The notes under the pieces were generated by a model. It worked only from the letters and a program-made list of their open reading frames with translations. It did not search any database and was not told where the DNA came from. From DATCLS01 sp036563805 (GTDB taxonomy: Bacteria; Actinomycetota; Acidimicrobiia; Acidimicrobiales; VFJN01), in assembly GCA_036563805.1 (NCBI GenBank), contig DATCLS010000073.1, positions 1-54,497 on the forward strand: 54,497 bases of DNA, given 5' to 3'. Positions 31,586 through 40,856 of the stretch are shown one piece after another (within the stretch, counting starts at the first letter, position 1; each line of letters opens with the position of its first letter). Both the position numbers and the translations under genes were made by a program.

Positions 31586-31755
31586 TGCCACCTCCCGGAT
31601 CTGCCGCACACGCCTCGCCGGCCAGCGACGCCGCTGGCGGCGTCCTCGTCGTCGCCGCACCCGTGGCCGGCCGAGGTGTGCGCCTCCTCCTCCATCCTCG
31701 CCAGCGACGCCGCTGGCTCGACGATCCACGCACGTCGGTTCCGGGAGGCGGCACT
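31584..31755 (+). promoter_or_regulatory. 172-bp inverted-repeat element spanning the leader of the DUF4129 gene
   Basis: The ends AGTGCCACCTCCCGGA (31584-31599) and TCCGGGAGGCGGCACT (31740-31755) are inverted repeats matching at 15 of 16 positions. Inside, the palindrome GCCAGCGACGCCGCTGGC occurs twice, at 31621-31638 and 31700-31717, each a 7-bp hairpin with loop ACGC. Further weak arms around 31603-31624 and 31663-31684 (CGCACAC/GTGTGCG, CCGGCCA/TGGCCGG) add to the fold. The right arm contains GGGAGG (31743-31748), the only Shine-Dalgarno for the GTG at 31758. The left arm begins inside the TAG stop of the upstream gene. Pairing would hide the ribosome binding site unless a ribosome terminating upstream opens it. 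A MITE-like origin is the alternative. Confidence 0.6.
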
Positions 31756-31757
31756 GG

Positions 31758-32462
31758 GTGACCTGGCTGATCTGGCACCGGCTCGCCGAGCTCCCCCCGC
31801 CCCGGCACGACGCCGACGAGGTGCGGCGCCGGGCCGACGAGATCCTGTCCCGCCCCGAGTACCGGTGGGACGACGAGCCGAACTTCCTCGAGCGCCTGGC
31901 CGAGTGGATCGCCGAGCAGCTGGGCGAGCTCGTGGGCGCGTCCGGCGGCGGGGGCGCGCTGCCGACGTGGGTCGGCTGGCTGGTGCTCCTGCTGCTGGCC
32001 GGGCTCGTCGGTTTCCTCCTCTGGCGGTTCGGGTCGAGCCTGCGCCGCGACCCGGCGACCCCCCGCCCGGAGGGCGCCGTCGTGGTGTCCGAGCCCGGCG
32101 AGCAGGTCGACTGGGCGGCCGAGGCCGAGCGGCACGAGGCCGCCGGGCGGTGGCGCGACGGCCTCCGGTGCCGGTACCGGGCGCTGATCGGCGAGCTGGC
32201 CGAGCGCCGGGCCATCCCCGACCTGGTCGGCCGAACCGCCGGCGAGCTGGCCCGCGACGTGGCCGCCAGCTGCCCGCCGGCCGCGTCGGCGTTCGCAGCC
32301 GCCACCGAGCTGTTCGAGCGGGCCTGTTACGGCGGGGAGCCGACGGGCCCGGCCGAGCGGGACCGGTTCGCGGCCCTGGCCGCCGACGTGCTCACCACCG
32401 CCACCCCCGACCGCATCACCGGTGACGGCGCCGGTGACCGACCCCTGGCGGTGCCGACGTGA
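31758..32462 (+). CDS. DUF4129 membrane protein
   Basis: 234 residues. EILSRPEYRWDDEPNFLERLAEWIAEQLGEL is an amphipathic juxtamembrane region, LPTWVGWLVLLLLAGLVGFLLWRFG (about 68-92) is the single transmembrane helix, and the C-terminal DUF4129 domain shows AERHEAAGRWRDGLRCRYRALIGELAERRAIPDLVGRTAGELAR. This domain usually lies at the end of transglutaminase-like proteins or alone in MoxR loci. Its GTG start lies 3 nt after a 172-bp inverted-repeat element that includes its ribosome binding site. It overlaps the next gene by 4 nt (GTGA). Confidence 0.88.
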   Translation: MTWLIWHRLAELPPPRHDADEVRRRADEILSRPEYRWDDEPNFLERLAEWIAEQLGELVGASGGGGALPTWVGWLVLLLLAGLVGFLLWRFGSSLRRDPATPRPEGAVVVSEPGEQVDWAAEAERHEAAGRWRDGLRCRYRALIGELAERRAIPDLVGRTAGELARDVAASCPPAASAFAAATELFERACYGGEPTGPAERDRFAALAADVLTTATPDRITGDGAGDRPLAVPT

Positions 32463-33620
32463 GCGCGCGGGGCCGGAGCGCGGCGAGCTGGGCCGGGCCG
32501 GTGGCGGCCGTCGTCGGCGTGCTGATCGTGCTGGTGGCGATCGGCGGCGGGCGCCGGTCGACGGACCGCCCGCTCGACCCCCGGTCGGACAGCGAGCTCG
32601 GCACCAGCGCGCTCGTGGCCCTGGCCGAGGACCTGGGCGCCGACGTCGACGTCGTCGACGGCCTCCCCGACGTCGACGACCAGAACGGCCCCGACGTCTT
32701 CCTCGTGTTCGCCGACCTGCTGGCGGCCGAGCAGCACGACCGGCTGCAGGGGTGGGTCGAGGCCGGCGGCACGCTGGTCGTCACCGACCCCAGCTCGAGC
32801 TTCGCCCCCGACGTGGTGGGCGACTTCCGCCGGGGCGAGCTCCCCGGCGACCCCGTCGACCGCGGCGGCCCCGGCGGCTACTGCGACATCCCCGCCCTGG
32901 CCGACCTCGCCACCGACCGCATCGCCCCCCGCGACGGCGGCAGCCTGTTCGAGGTGCCCGCCGGCTGGCGGGGGTGCGTCGTCGCCCCGGACGCGGGCGT
33001 CGGCGGCGACGACGCCGCCTACATCGTGACCCGGGAGCAGGGCGCCGGCGACGTCGTGGTCGTCGGCGGCAGCGGCCTGTTCACCAACGTGTCGCTGGAC
33101 GAGGGCGAGAACGCCCCCGTGGTCGCCGCCCTGGTGGTGCCGCGGGCGGGCACCCGCCTCGCCGTGCTGCGGCCCGGCCCGGTGTCGGGCGAGGGCGACG
33201 AGTCGCTCGTCGACCTGATCGCCCCGAACGTGCGGGCCGCGCTCGTCCAGCTGGTCGTGGCGTTCGTGCTGTACGCCGTGTGGCGGGCCCGCCGCCTGGG
33301 GGCGCCGGTGCGCGAGCCCCAGCCGGTGGCGGTGGCCGGGTCCGAGCTGGTGGCGGCCACCGGGTCGCTGCTCGACCGGAGCGGCTCGCCCGAGCACGCC
33401 GCCGCCCTCCTCCGGGCCGACCTGCGCCGGTTCCTGGCCGACCGGTTGGGCGTCCCGGCCGACTCGTCGCCCGACGTCCTCGCCGCGGTCGCCGCCGAGC
33501 GGGCCGGCGTGGACCCGACCCGCGTGACCTGGGCCCTCGGGCCCACGCCGGTGGCCGACGACGCCGAGCTCGTCGCCCTGGCCCTCACCATCGACGCCGT
33601 ACGTACGGAGGTCCTCGCCC

Positions 33621-33628
<8 letters not shown>
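32459..33628 (+). CDS. DUF4350 membrane protein
   Basis: 389 residues. TM1 (AGPVAAVVGVLIVLVAIGG) and a second helix (LVQLVVAFVLYAVWRARRLG, about 262-281) flank an extracytoplasmic GATase/ThuA-like domain. Its strands LVALAEDLGADVDVV, VFLVFADLLAAEQHDRLQGWVEAGGTLVVTDP and VVVVGGSGLFTNVSL, then the N of TNV, are DUF4350 hallmarks. A cytoplasmic helical tail follows. In MoxR loci this protein is thought to be handled by the AAA+ ATPase. It is coupled at both ends: GTGA with DUF4129 and an 8-nt overlap with moxR. Confidence 0.88.
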
Positions 33629-34703
<1,075 letters not shown>

Positions 34704-34727
34704 GCCGTGCACGGCCGCCGCTGAACG

Positions 34728-36038
34728 ATGCCCGTCGTCCCCACCCGCCGGTTGGCGGCGCTCGCGCTGCTGGCGTCGGTCGCCGTGCTGCTCCTGCCCG
34801 GCGGCGGCTGGGGCGCGCTCCTGGTCGTGGACGGCGCCCTGGTCGTGGCCGCGCTGGCCGACGCCTGGGCGGCCCCCGCCCCCCGCCGGCTGCCGGTGCG
34901 CCGCGAGGCGCCCGCCGCCGTCACGTTGGGCGCCACCGCGGCGATCACGTGGGTGGTGCGCAACCCGACCGGCCGGCGCCTGCGGGTGGCGCTCGCCGAC
35001 CAGTTGGCCCCGTCGCTGCGGCCGGTGACCCGCCGGGCCGCGGGCCGGGTGCCGCCCCGGGGCACGCTGCGGGCTACGACCGAGATCCGCCCGGCCCGCC
35101 GGGGGCGGTTCACGCCCACCGACGTGGCGCTGCGGGTCGAGGGGCCGGCCGGGCTCGGCGCCCGCCAGCGCACGCTGGCCGTGCCGTCGGTGCTGCGGGT
35201 CTACCCGTCGTTCCGGTCCAAGGACGAGGCCGAGCTGCGCATCCGCAAGGCCCGCATCCTCGAGGTCGGGCTGCGCTCGGCCCAGGGCCGGGGTGGCGGC
35301 ACCGAGTTCGACCAGCTGCGCGAGTACTCGGTCGACGACGAGTTCCGCCGGGTCGACTGGGCGGCGACCGCCCGGGCCGGCAAGCCGATCGTCCGCACCT
35401 ACCGGGCCGAACGCAACCAGACCGTGCTCGTCCTGCTCGACAACGGCCGGGTCATGGCCGGGCGGGTCGACGGCGTGCCCCGGGTCGAGCACGCCATGGA
35501 CGCGGTGATGATGTTGACCGCCGTCGCCACCGGCCTCGGCGACCGGTGCGGCGTCGTCGCCTTCGACCGCGAGGTGCGGGCGGTCGTCCCGCCGGCCAGC
35601 TCGCGGTCCCAGCTCAGCCGCGTTATCGAGGCCCTCTACGATCTGGAGCCGGCGCTCATCGAGAGCGACTACACGGGCGCCTTCAGCGAGACGCTGGGCC
35701 GGTTCCGGCGACGGGCGCTGCTGGTGGTGCTGACCGACCTGGTGGCGCCGGCCGTGGAGGAGTGGCTGGTGCCGGCGCTGCCGCTCGTGCTGCGCGACCA
35801 CATCGTCCTCGTGGCCGGGGTGACCGACCCGGACGTGGCCCGGTGGGCGGCCGGCGCCGTCGACAGCCCGGCGGGCGCCTACCGGCGGGCGGCCGCGGTG
35901 GCCGCGCTCGAGGAGCGCCGCCGCACCGTCGCCCGCCTGCGGGGGCTGGGGGCCACCGTGATCGACGCCGCGCCGGGGACGCTGGCCCCCGCCTTGGCGG
36001 ACGCCTACCTCCGCGTCAAGGCCGCGGGGCGGCTCTGA
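34728..36038 (+). CDS. DUF58 (vWA-like) protein, MoxR partner
   Basis: 436 residues. Two hydrophobic helices lie at about 8-22 and 28-46. A beta-rich extracytoplasmic region follows, then the DUF58 core GGGTEFDQLREYSVDDEFRRVDWAATARAGKPIVRTYRAERNQTV, continuing into a vWA-like fold with VLVLLDNGRVM (a degenerate MIDAS) and LLVVLTDLV. The C-terminal helix is LEERRRTVARLRGLGATVIDA. It is the probable client of the MoxR ATPase 24 bp upstream. The last 22 codons including the stop are duplicated in tandem immediately downstream. Confidence 0.92.
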   Translation: MPVVPTRRLAALALLASVAVLLLPGGGWGALLVVDGALVVAALADAWAAPAPRRLPVRREAPAAVTLGATAAITWVVRNPTGRRLRVALADQLAPSLRPVTRRAAGRVPPRGTLRATTEIRPARRGRFTPTDVALRVEGPAGLGARQRTLAVPSVLRVYPSFRSKDEAELRIRKARILEVGLRSAQGRGGGTEFDQLREYSVDDEFRRVDWAATARAGKPIVRTYRAERNQTVLVLLDNGRVMAGRVDGVPRVEHAMDAVMMLTAVATGLGDRCGVVAFDREVRAVVPPASSRSQLSRVIEALYDLEPALIESDYTGAFSETLGRFRRRALLVVLTDLVAPAVEEWLVPALPLVLRDHIVLVAGVTDPDVARWAAGAVDSPAGAYRRAAAVAALEERRRTVARLRGLGATVIDAAPGTLAPALADAYLRVKAAGRL

Positions 36039-36114
36039 CCGGGGATGCTGGCCCCCGCCTTGGCGGACGCCTACTTCCGCGTCAAGGCCGCGGGGCGGCT
36101 CTGACCGGGGACGC
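35973..36114. repeat. 66-bp tandem duplication of the DUF58 3-prime end
   Basis: Copy 1 (35973-36038) is the last 22 codons of the DUF58 gene with its TGA. Copy 2 (36039-36104) differs at two C-to-T positions. A third start, CCGGGGACGC (36105-36114), matches the first 10 bp of copy 1 exactly, which marks the microhomology used for the duplication. The 66-bp length is an exact number of codons but copy 2 follows the stop and is untranslated. It lies between convergent genes. Confidence 0.95.
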
Positions 36115-36116
36115 GG

Positions 36117-37820
36117 TCAGCGGGTCCGCTCGATGCTGACCTCGCCGCTGAGCCCGGCGCCCTCCGGGCCGCGCTGGACCTCGACCCCGCCGCTGATCCG
36201 GACGTAGTCGCGGTCGGTGACGTCGATCGTGCCCCGCTCGACGATCCGGGCCAGGGCCTCGCTGGCCTCGGCCGCCAGGCGGGGGTTGCCGGTGGCCAGC
36301 GCCCGGATGACCCGCTGCCCGTCCGGGCCGCAGGCTTCCAAAGCCTCGCGGTCCAGCGTCAGCGTCACCTCCGAGGAGGCGCCGGCCGTGGAGCGGCCGG
36401 GCACCACGTCGGACGAGAGCCCCGACCCCTGCCCCGCCTCGACCCGGAAGGCGACGCTGACCTCCTCGATCTCGTTGCGGGCGTTGGTCCTGACCTCCAG
36501 GGCACCGCCGGTGCCGGCCTCGAGGATGTCCGGGTCGACGTGGGCGTGGGCGCCGGGGAGGTGCGGCCGCAGGGCGTCGAGCATCGGGCCGGAGAGCCCC
36601 GTGCTGCCGCGGGCGTCGAGCTGGAACTGGTAGGTGCGGTCGCCCCTCTCGTCGAACGTGACCTGGCCCTGCTCCGCCAGGGCCAGCTCGCCCATCGACC
36701 CGGTTCCGAACGGGGACACCCCGGCGGGTGCGAGGTCGCTCCCGAGGCTGACGTCCAACTCCGCCCCCGTCGCCACCGACACGGTCTGGGGACGGGGGAT
36801 CGGGGACGCCGCGCCGGACAAGGCGAGCATCGTCGCGGCGTCGAACGCCCGCGACGCCAGCACGGACCCGTTCGTGGCGGTCAGGAGGGCGACGAGGCGA
36901 GCCGCCTCGCGGTCGTTCGCCATCAGCCAGCTCATGCTCCCCACCGTGCTTCCGGTGAGGCTGACGCCGCTGTCCGCCTCGACCTCGGCGCCGGCGCCAC
37001 CGCTGCGCTCGAGGGTCACGCGCACCCGGCCGTTGGCCAGGTACTCGACCACCACCGTCGAGCCGGCCGCCACCTCGACCCCGTGGATGGTGACGTCGCC
37101 GCCCAGGTGGAGCCGGATCGTGCGCACGACGCCCGCGTCCGGGCCCTCGCCCTGGTCGAGTGGCACGGTGAGGATCGGGTCGGTGAAGAAGCCGCTGTCG
37201 GCGAGCATGAACCGGATGGCGGACGTCTCGAGCACGACGGCGTCGCCGGCCAGGGCCAGGGCGGCCCCGGCGAGGGAGTCCGGCCCCCGCAGGAAGGCCA
37301 GGCTCTGCATGCGCCCGAACGCCTCGATGCCCTCGTCGCGGTCCATCGCCAGGGCCAGGAGCAGGGCGGGGGAGAGCAGCGGGCCGGTGGCGAGCTCCCG
37401 GGCGGCGTGGCCGGCCTGGAGCGCCGCCAGGCCGAACTGGGTGCCGACCGCGGCGAGGCCGATGACGTCGGCCTCGGACGTGCCGACCGGGGGGAGACCT
37501 CCATCGGCCGCTGCGGCGCCCCCACCTCCGCCGAACCCGTCGGCCAGGGGCGCCGTGCCCCGCTCCTCGGGGGGCGGGGGCTCGCGCCGCGACTGGCGGG
37601 GCGCCGGCGCCGGGTCGGTGTCGGGTGGGAAGGGGCCCGGGTTGTCGGGCAGCGGTGGCCGTGGGTGGGTGTCGGGTGGGAAGGGGCCCGGGTTGCCGGG
37701 GAGCCGCGGCGCCGGGTCGGTGTCCGACGGCAGCGGCCCCGGATTCTCCGGCACGGGCGGGCGCGGGTCGAGGTCGGGCAGGACGGTGCCCCGTTCCTCG
37801 GGCGGTGCGGGCTCCCTCAT
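36117..37820 (-). CDS. large protein with 17-residue Pro-rich repeats, possible T7SS-like substrate
   Basis: 567 residues, no signal peptide. Residues 1-90 are proline-rich with three 17-residue repeats (23-73). About 108-210 is helical, with DSLAGAALALAGDAVVLETSAIRFMLAD, reminiscent of the paired helices of ESX/WXG100 substrates. The remaining 350 residues are beta-rich and repeat-like (VTIHGVEVAAGSTVVVEYLANGRVRVTLERSG). I do not recognise a named family. The ATG overlaps the stop of the previous gene as ATGA, making it the last gene of a three-gene cassette. A secreted or cell-surface product exported by a type VII-like route is a hypothesis based on the first gene of the cassette. Confidence 0.5.
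   Translation of the reverse strand: MREPAPPEERGTVLPDLDPRPPVPENPGPLPSDTDPAPRLPGNPGPFPPDTHPRPPLPDNPGPFPPDTDPAPAPRQSRREPPPPEERGTAPLADGFGGGGGAAAADGGLPPVGTSEADVIGLAAVGTQFGLAALQAGHAARELATGPLLSPALLLALAMDRDEGIEAFGRMQSLAFLRGPDSLAGAALALAGDAVVLETSAIRFMLADSGFFTDPILTVPLDQGEGPDAGVVRTIRLHLGGDVTIHGVEVAAGSTVVVEYLANGRVRVTLERSGGAGAEVEADSGVSLTGSTVGSMSWLMANDREAARLVALLTATNGSVLASRAFDAATMLALSGAASPIPRPQTVSVATGAELDVSLGSDLAPAGVSPFGTGSMGELALAEQGQVTFDERGDRTYQFQLDARGSTGLSGPMLDALRPHLPGAHAHVDPDILEAGTGGALEVRTNARNEIEEVSVAFRVEAGQGSGLSSDVVPGRSTAGASSEVTLTLDREALEACGPDGQRVIRALATGNPRLAAEASEALARIVERGTIDVTDRDYVRISGGVEVQRGPEGAGLSGEVSIERTR
37602..37754 (-). repeat. three 51-bp repeats coding for 17-residue Pro-rich units
   Basis: The translated units are VPENPGPLPSDTDPAPR, LPGNPGPFPPDTHPRPP and LPDNPGPFPPDTDPAPA, residues 23-73 of the large cassette protein. 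PEERGT flanks the array on both sides (residues 7-12 and near 81). Confidence 0.85.
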
Positions 37821-38830
37821 CGCTCTCCCTCACCGACGGCGGCCGCCACGGTGCGGGCGGCCCCGGCCACGGTGTCGGGCCCGAGGCCAACCACGTCGAC
37901 CCCGGGCGCCTCGGACACGAGCCACAGCCGGTCCCGCCCCACCAGCCAGGTGGCGCGCACCTCGCTCACGCCGTCGCCGCCGTCGTCCGCGCCCCCGGCG
38001 GCGGTGACGCCGGCGTCGTCCCCGCCGCCGGTGCGGCGCCACGCCACCAGGCGCACGAGTGGGAGCGGCCCGGTGGCCAGCTCGTCGACCAGGGCCGAGG
38101 CGTCGGCCGCCGCCAGCCCGGCGGCCACCAGCCGGTCGGTGGCGTCGGCGGCCGACTCCTGGACGGCGTCGCGCAGGCCGGCCACGAACGGCCGGGGCAG
38201 CAGGGCCCGGGCCCCGGCCTCCGCCGCGTCCGCCTCCCCGGCCGCCGCGTCCCCGGCCGCCGCGTCCCCGGTGTCCGGCGCCTCCCCGGCGTCCGCCGTG
38301 TCCCCGTCGTCGGCCGGGCCGCCGCCCGGCTCCTCGTCCAGCCCGGTGGCCCGCCAGGCCCGGTCGGTCAGCTCGGCCGGGTCCAGCTCCTCGACGACGA
38401 GCTCCCGGGGCGCGAGGGTCGTCAGCGGCCCGGCCGCCACCGGCTGGTCGAACACCGTCGAGACGGCGACGCCCACCGCGCCGCTGTGGCCGGCCGCCGG
38501 CCCGGCCGCCACCAGGTGCGACACGAGCCGGTCGGCCTCGTGCCGGAGGATCAGCGCCGCCCGCTGGCCCGCCTCGTCGAGCCGGAGCAGGGCGAGCCGC
38601 TGCCGCACCCAGGCCGCCGCCGCGCCGAGCAGGTCGGCCCGGCTCCGGTCGAGGCCCCGGGCCTCGAGCGCCGCCCGGGCGGCCGCCGGGTCGACGCCGG
38701 CGTGGAGCAGGCCCCAGCCGTCGAGGCCCCGCACGCGCTCGGCCCCGACCTCCTCCGCCAGCGCCACCAGCTCGCCCTGGCTCAGGACGAGCCGACCGGT
38801 GGCGATGGGGTACGTCAGGACGTCGCTCAT
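37817..38830 (-). CDS. unknown protein, possible EspG-like T7SS chaperone
   Basis: 337 residues, no signal or membrane helix. The N-terminal half is helical (LSQGELVALAEEVGAERVRGLDGWGLLHAG), then HEADRLVSHLVAAGPAAGHSGAVGVAVSTVFDQPVAAGPLTTLAPRELVVEEL alternates strands and helices. A 50-residue Asp/Ala/Gly linker (DDGDTADAGEAPDTG) follows, and the end reads RATWLVGRDRLWLVSEAPGVDVVGLGP. The layout and the final strand-rich motif resemble EspG-type chaperones of ESX substrates, but the match is weak by eye. Both ends overlap neighbours by ATGA, so the three proteins are made together. Confidence 0.45.
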   Translation of the reverse strand: MSDVLTYPIATGRLVLSQGELVALAEEVGAERVRGLDGWGLLHAGVDPAAARAALEARGLDRSRADLLGAAAAWVRQRLALLRLDEAGQRAALILRHEADRLVSHLVAAGPAAGHSGAVGVAVSTVFDQPVAAGPLTTLAPRELVVEELDPAELTDRAWRATGLDEEPGGGPADDGDTADAGEAPDTGDAAAGDAAAGEADAAEAGARALLPRPFVAGLRDAVQESAADATDRLVAAGLAAADASALVDELATGPLPLVRLVAWRRTGGGDDAGVTAAGGADDGGDGVSEVRATWLVGRDRLWLVSEAPGVDVVGLGPDTVAGAARTVAAAVGEGER

Positions 38831-39651
38831 CGCCCGACCCCCCGGAACGGCCCCCGGGCCAAGTAGGTGACGCCGTACGCCTCGGCCGACCCGGACTTCC
38901 AGCTCATGAAGTCGTCGACGTCGTACCAGGCCCGGCAGTCGCCCTCGGGCAGGTTGGTGCGGTTGAACTCCCAGCCCGTCGTGAAGTCGACGATCGAGGC
39001 GAACGCCCGGCGGGCGTCGCCGAGGGCGCCCCGGGCCTGGCTCAGGGCCCGTGACAGCTCGTCGCGGCCGTCGCCGCCCGTCAGCTCGTCGACGCCCGCC
39101 CGGGCCAGGTCGATGGCCCCGCCGAAGGCGCCCTCGGCCGCGCTCCGCAGCTGGCCCAGCGCCCGTTCGGCGTCGGCCACCGCCTCGGCGGCGGCGGCCT
39201 TCGCCCGCAGATACGCCGCGTCGATCCGGTCGAGGAAGCTGGTCACCTCCCGGGCGATCGCCCGGATCCAGTCGATCTCGTCGCGCGTTCGGGCCTGGAT
39301 GCGGCGGAGCTGGTCGGCCAGCTCCCGCAGGTCGGTGGCCCGGGCGGTCAGCTGGGGCGCCCGGTCGAACGCGAACTGGTTGGTGAAGCGCGTGGCGTCC
39401 GCGCAGTCCCAGCGGACGTCGTACAGGACGTCGCCGAGGCTCCCGCCCATCGTCTCGAACGTGGCCGCGGTGGCCTCCAGCGACCGTATGGGCTGGTCGA
39501 AAGCCGTGGGGTGGGGCAGGACCGTCCGGAGGTCGAACCCGGGCAGGGCCACCGACACGCCGGTCCCGAGCACGTGCAGGACGCGCCGGGGCCAGTCGGT
39601 GGGCGTCGGGTCGATGCTCTGCGACGCCTGGTGGGCGGGCGGGGCCTCCAT
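38827..39651 (-). CDS. WXG100-like helical protein, first gene of the cassette
   Basis: 274 residues. After an N-terminal extension, residues 52-125 form two amphipathic helices joined by VRW81-D-C-ADATRFTNQFAFDRAPQL. This has the Trp turn and spacing of WXG100/ESAT-6-like proteins (W-x-G in the family, W-D-C here). A long helical coiled region (RAKAAAAEAVADAERALGQLRSAAEGAFGGAIDLARAGVDEL) and a W/Y-rich C-terminus (TTGWEFNRTNLPEG, WYDVDDFMSWKSGSAEAYG) follow. I infer a type VII secretion-type substrate or scaffold. No EccC, EccD or EccE machinery is in the window. Confidence 0.5.
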   Translation of the reverse strand: MEAPPAHQASQSIDPTPTDWPRRVLHVLGTGVSVALPGFDLRTVLPHPTAFDQPIRSLEATAATFETMGGSLGDVLYDVRWDCADATRFTNQFAFDRAPQLTARATDLRELADQLRRIQARTRDEIDWIRAIAREVTSFLDRIDAAYLRAKAAAAEAVADAERALGQLRSAAEGAFGGAIDLARAGVDELTGGDGRDELSRALSQARGALGDARRAFASIVDFTTGWEFNRTNLPEGDCRAWYDVDDFMSWKSGSAEAYGVTYLARGPFRGVGR

Positions 39652-39670
39652 GTACCCCCGGGTAACACGG

Positions 39671-39695
39671 GTTGCGTTCGACAGTCAGTCGCAAC
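39671..39695. promoter_or_regulatory. inverted repeat upstream of the three-gene cassette
   Basis: GTTGCG (39671-39676) and CGCAAC (39690-39695) are separated by 13 nt, 20 nt upstream of the cassette start: the size and place of an operator. No regulator gene is adjacent, and no convincing -35/-10 pair is seen. Confidence 0.35.
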
Positions 39696-39765
39696 GTCCG
39701 TCCGCCATCGGACAGGTTGTCCGACGCAGGCCGGGCCGCCCGACGGGCCGGGCGGGCGCGACGGG

Positions 39766-39791
39766 GACGACCGCCGGCGACGACCGCCGGA
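39766..39791. repeat. 13-bp direct repeat after spoIIM
   Basis: GACGACCGCCGGC/G occurs twice head to tail (39766 and 39779) inside a GC-rich inverted-repeat-prone stretch between the spoIIM stop and the cassette promoter region. It may act as a terminator region. Confidence 0.5.
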
Positions 39792-39812
39792 GGCGCCCGT
39801 CGGGCCGGGCGG

Positions 39813-40847
39813 TCAGCGAGCCCAGGCCCGCTCGCGGGCGGCGGCCAGGTCGTCCCAGCCGCGGTCGAGCTCGCCCAGGTCGCCGGTGACGCCCCGGGCG
39901 GTGGCCGCCGGGCCCTGGACGACCACCCACATCACGAACAGCGCCTCGGCCACCACCCCGACGCCGACCCGCAGCGCGGTCGGGACGCCCCGGCCGGTGA
40001 TGAACCCCTCGATCAGGCCGGCGACCACGAACGCCAGGACGAGGCCGAGCGCGATGACGACGGCCCGGCGGGCCTCCTCGCCGACGGCCTCGCCCCGGGT
40101 GCGGTCGCCGGGCGCGATCAGGCTCCAGCCCAGCCGCAGCCCGGCCGCCCCGGCCACCACGACGGCGGTCAGCTCGAGCAGCCCGTGGGGGAGGATGAGG
40201 CCGAAGAACTTGCCCAGCTCCCCGGCGTCGGCGAACAGGCCGCCGGCCGCGCCGACGTTGGCGCCGTTGAACACCAGCAGGAAGACGGTCGGCAGGCAGG
40301 CGAGGATGCCGCCGGCGAACGCGTACAGCGAGACCTGGATGTTGTTGAACGTCACCTGGCTGGCGAACGCCGAGGCCGGCTGCGACGAGTAGTAGTCCTC
40401 GAAGTCGTGCTCGAGGTAGGCCTCGCGGACCGCGTCGGGCGCCGAAGCCTCGAGGGCGGCGTCGCTGGTGGCCAGCCAGGTGCCCACGGCCAGCGCCGGG
40501 AGCAGCAGCAGGGCGGCGCTGACCGCGAGGAACCGGCCGCTCTGCCACACGGCGGCGGGGAACCGCCAGGCGAAGAAGTCGGCCACCGCACCCAGCGTGC
40601 GGCCCCGGGTGCCGTACACGAGCCCGTTGGCCCGGGACACGACCCGGGTCAGCCGGCCGGTCAGTGCCGGGTCGCCGTAGGCGGTGCGGGCGTGGGACAG
40701 GTGGGACGACACCCGCTGGTACAGCGCCACCAGCTCGTCGACCTCGGCGGGCGTCAGGCCCTTGCCGCCGCGGCCCGCCTTGACGACCAGGTGCTCGAGC
40801 CGCCCCCACACGGGGGCGTTGCGGGCGATGAAGCGGTCGATGTCCAC
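39813..40847 (-). CDS. SpoIIM-like (stage II sporulation protein M family) membrane protein
   Basis: 344 residues. A soluble N-terminus (DIDRFIARNAPVWGRLEHLV, then YQRVSSHLSHARTAYGDPAL) precedes six or so membrane helices, including FLAVSAALLLLPALAVGTWLA and FGLILPHGLLELTAVVVAGAAGLRLGWSLI. The latter HGLLEL/GLRLGWSLI block is the SpoIIM/DUF95 signature. The organism need not sporulate: these proteins are widespread in MoxR/DUF58 loci, where they are thought to be part of the membrane complex. GTG start, TAACGT box 9 nt upstream, divergent from RDD. Confidence 0.9.
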   Translation of the reverse strand: MDIDRFIARNAPVWGRLEHLVVKAGRGGKGLTPAEVDELVALYQRVSSHLSHARTAYGDPALTGRLTRVVSRANGLVYGTRGRTLGAVADFFAWRFPAAVWQSGRFLAVSAALLLLPALAVGTWLATSDAALEASAPDAVREAYLEHDFEDYYSSQPASAFASQVTFNNIQVSLYAFAGGILACLPTVFLLVFNGANVGAAGGLFADAGELGKFFGLILPHGLLELTAVVVAGAAGLRLGWSLIAPGDRTRGEAVGEEARRAVVIALGLVLAFVVAGLIEGFITGRGVPTALRVGVGVVAEALFVMWVVVQGPAATARGVTGDLGELDRGWDDLAAARERAWAR

Positions 40848-40856
40848 CGGGCGCCG

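Noticed and set aside
36039..36104. Small gene in the second copy of the DUF58 3-prime repeat
   Set aside because: It is a two-mismatch copy of coding DNA after the stop codon, with no start site or ribosome binding site.
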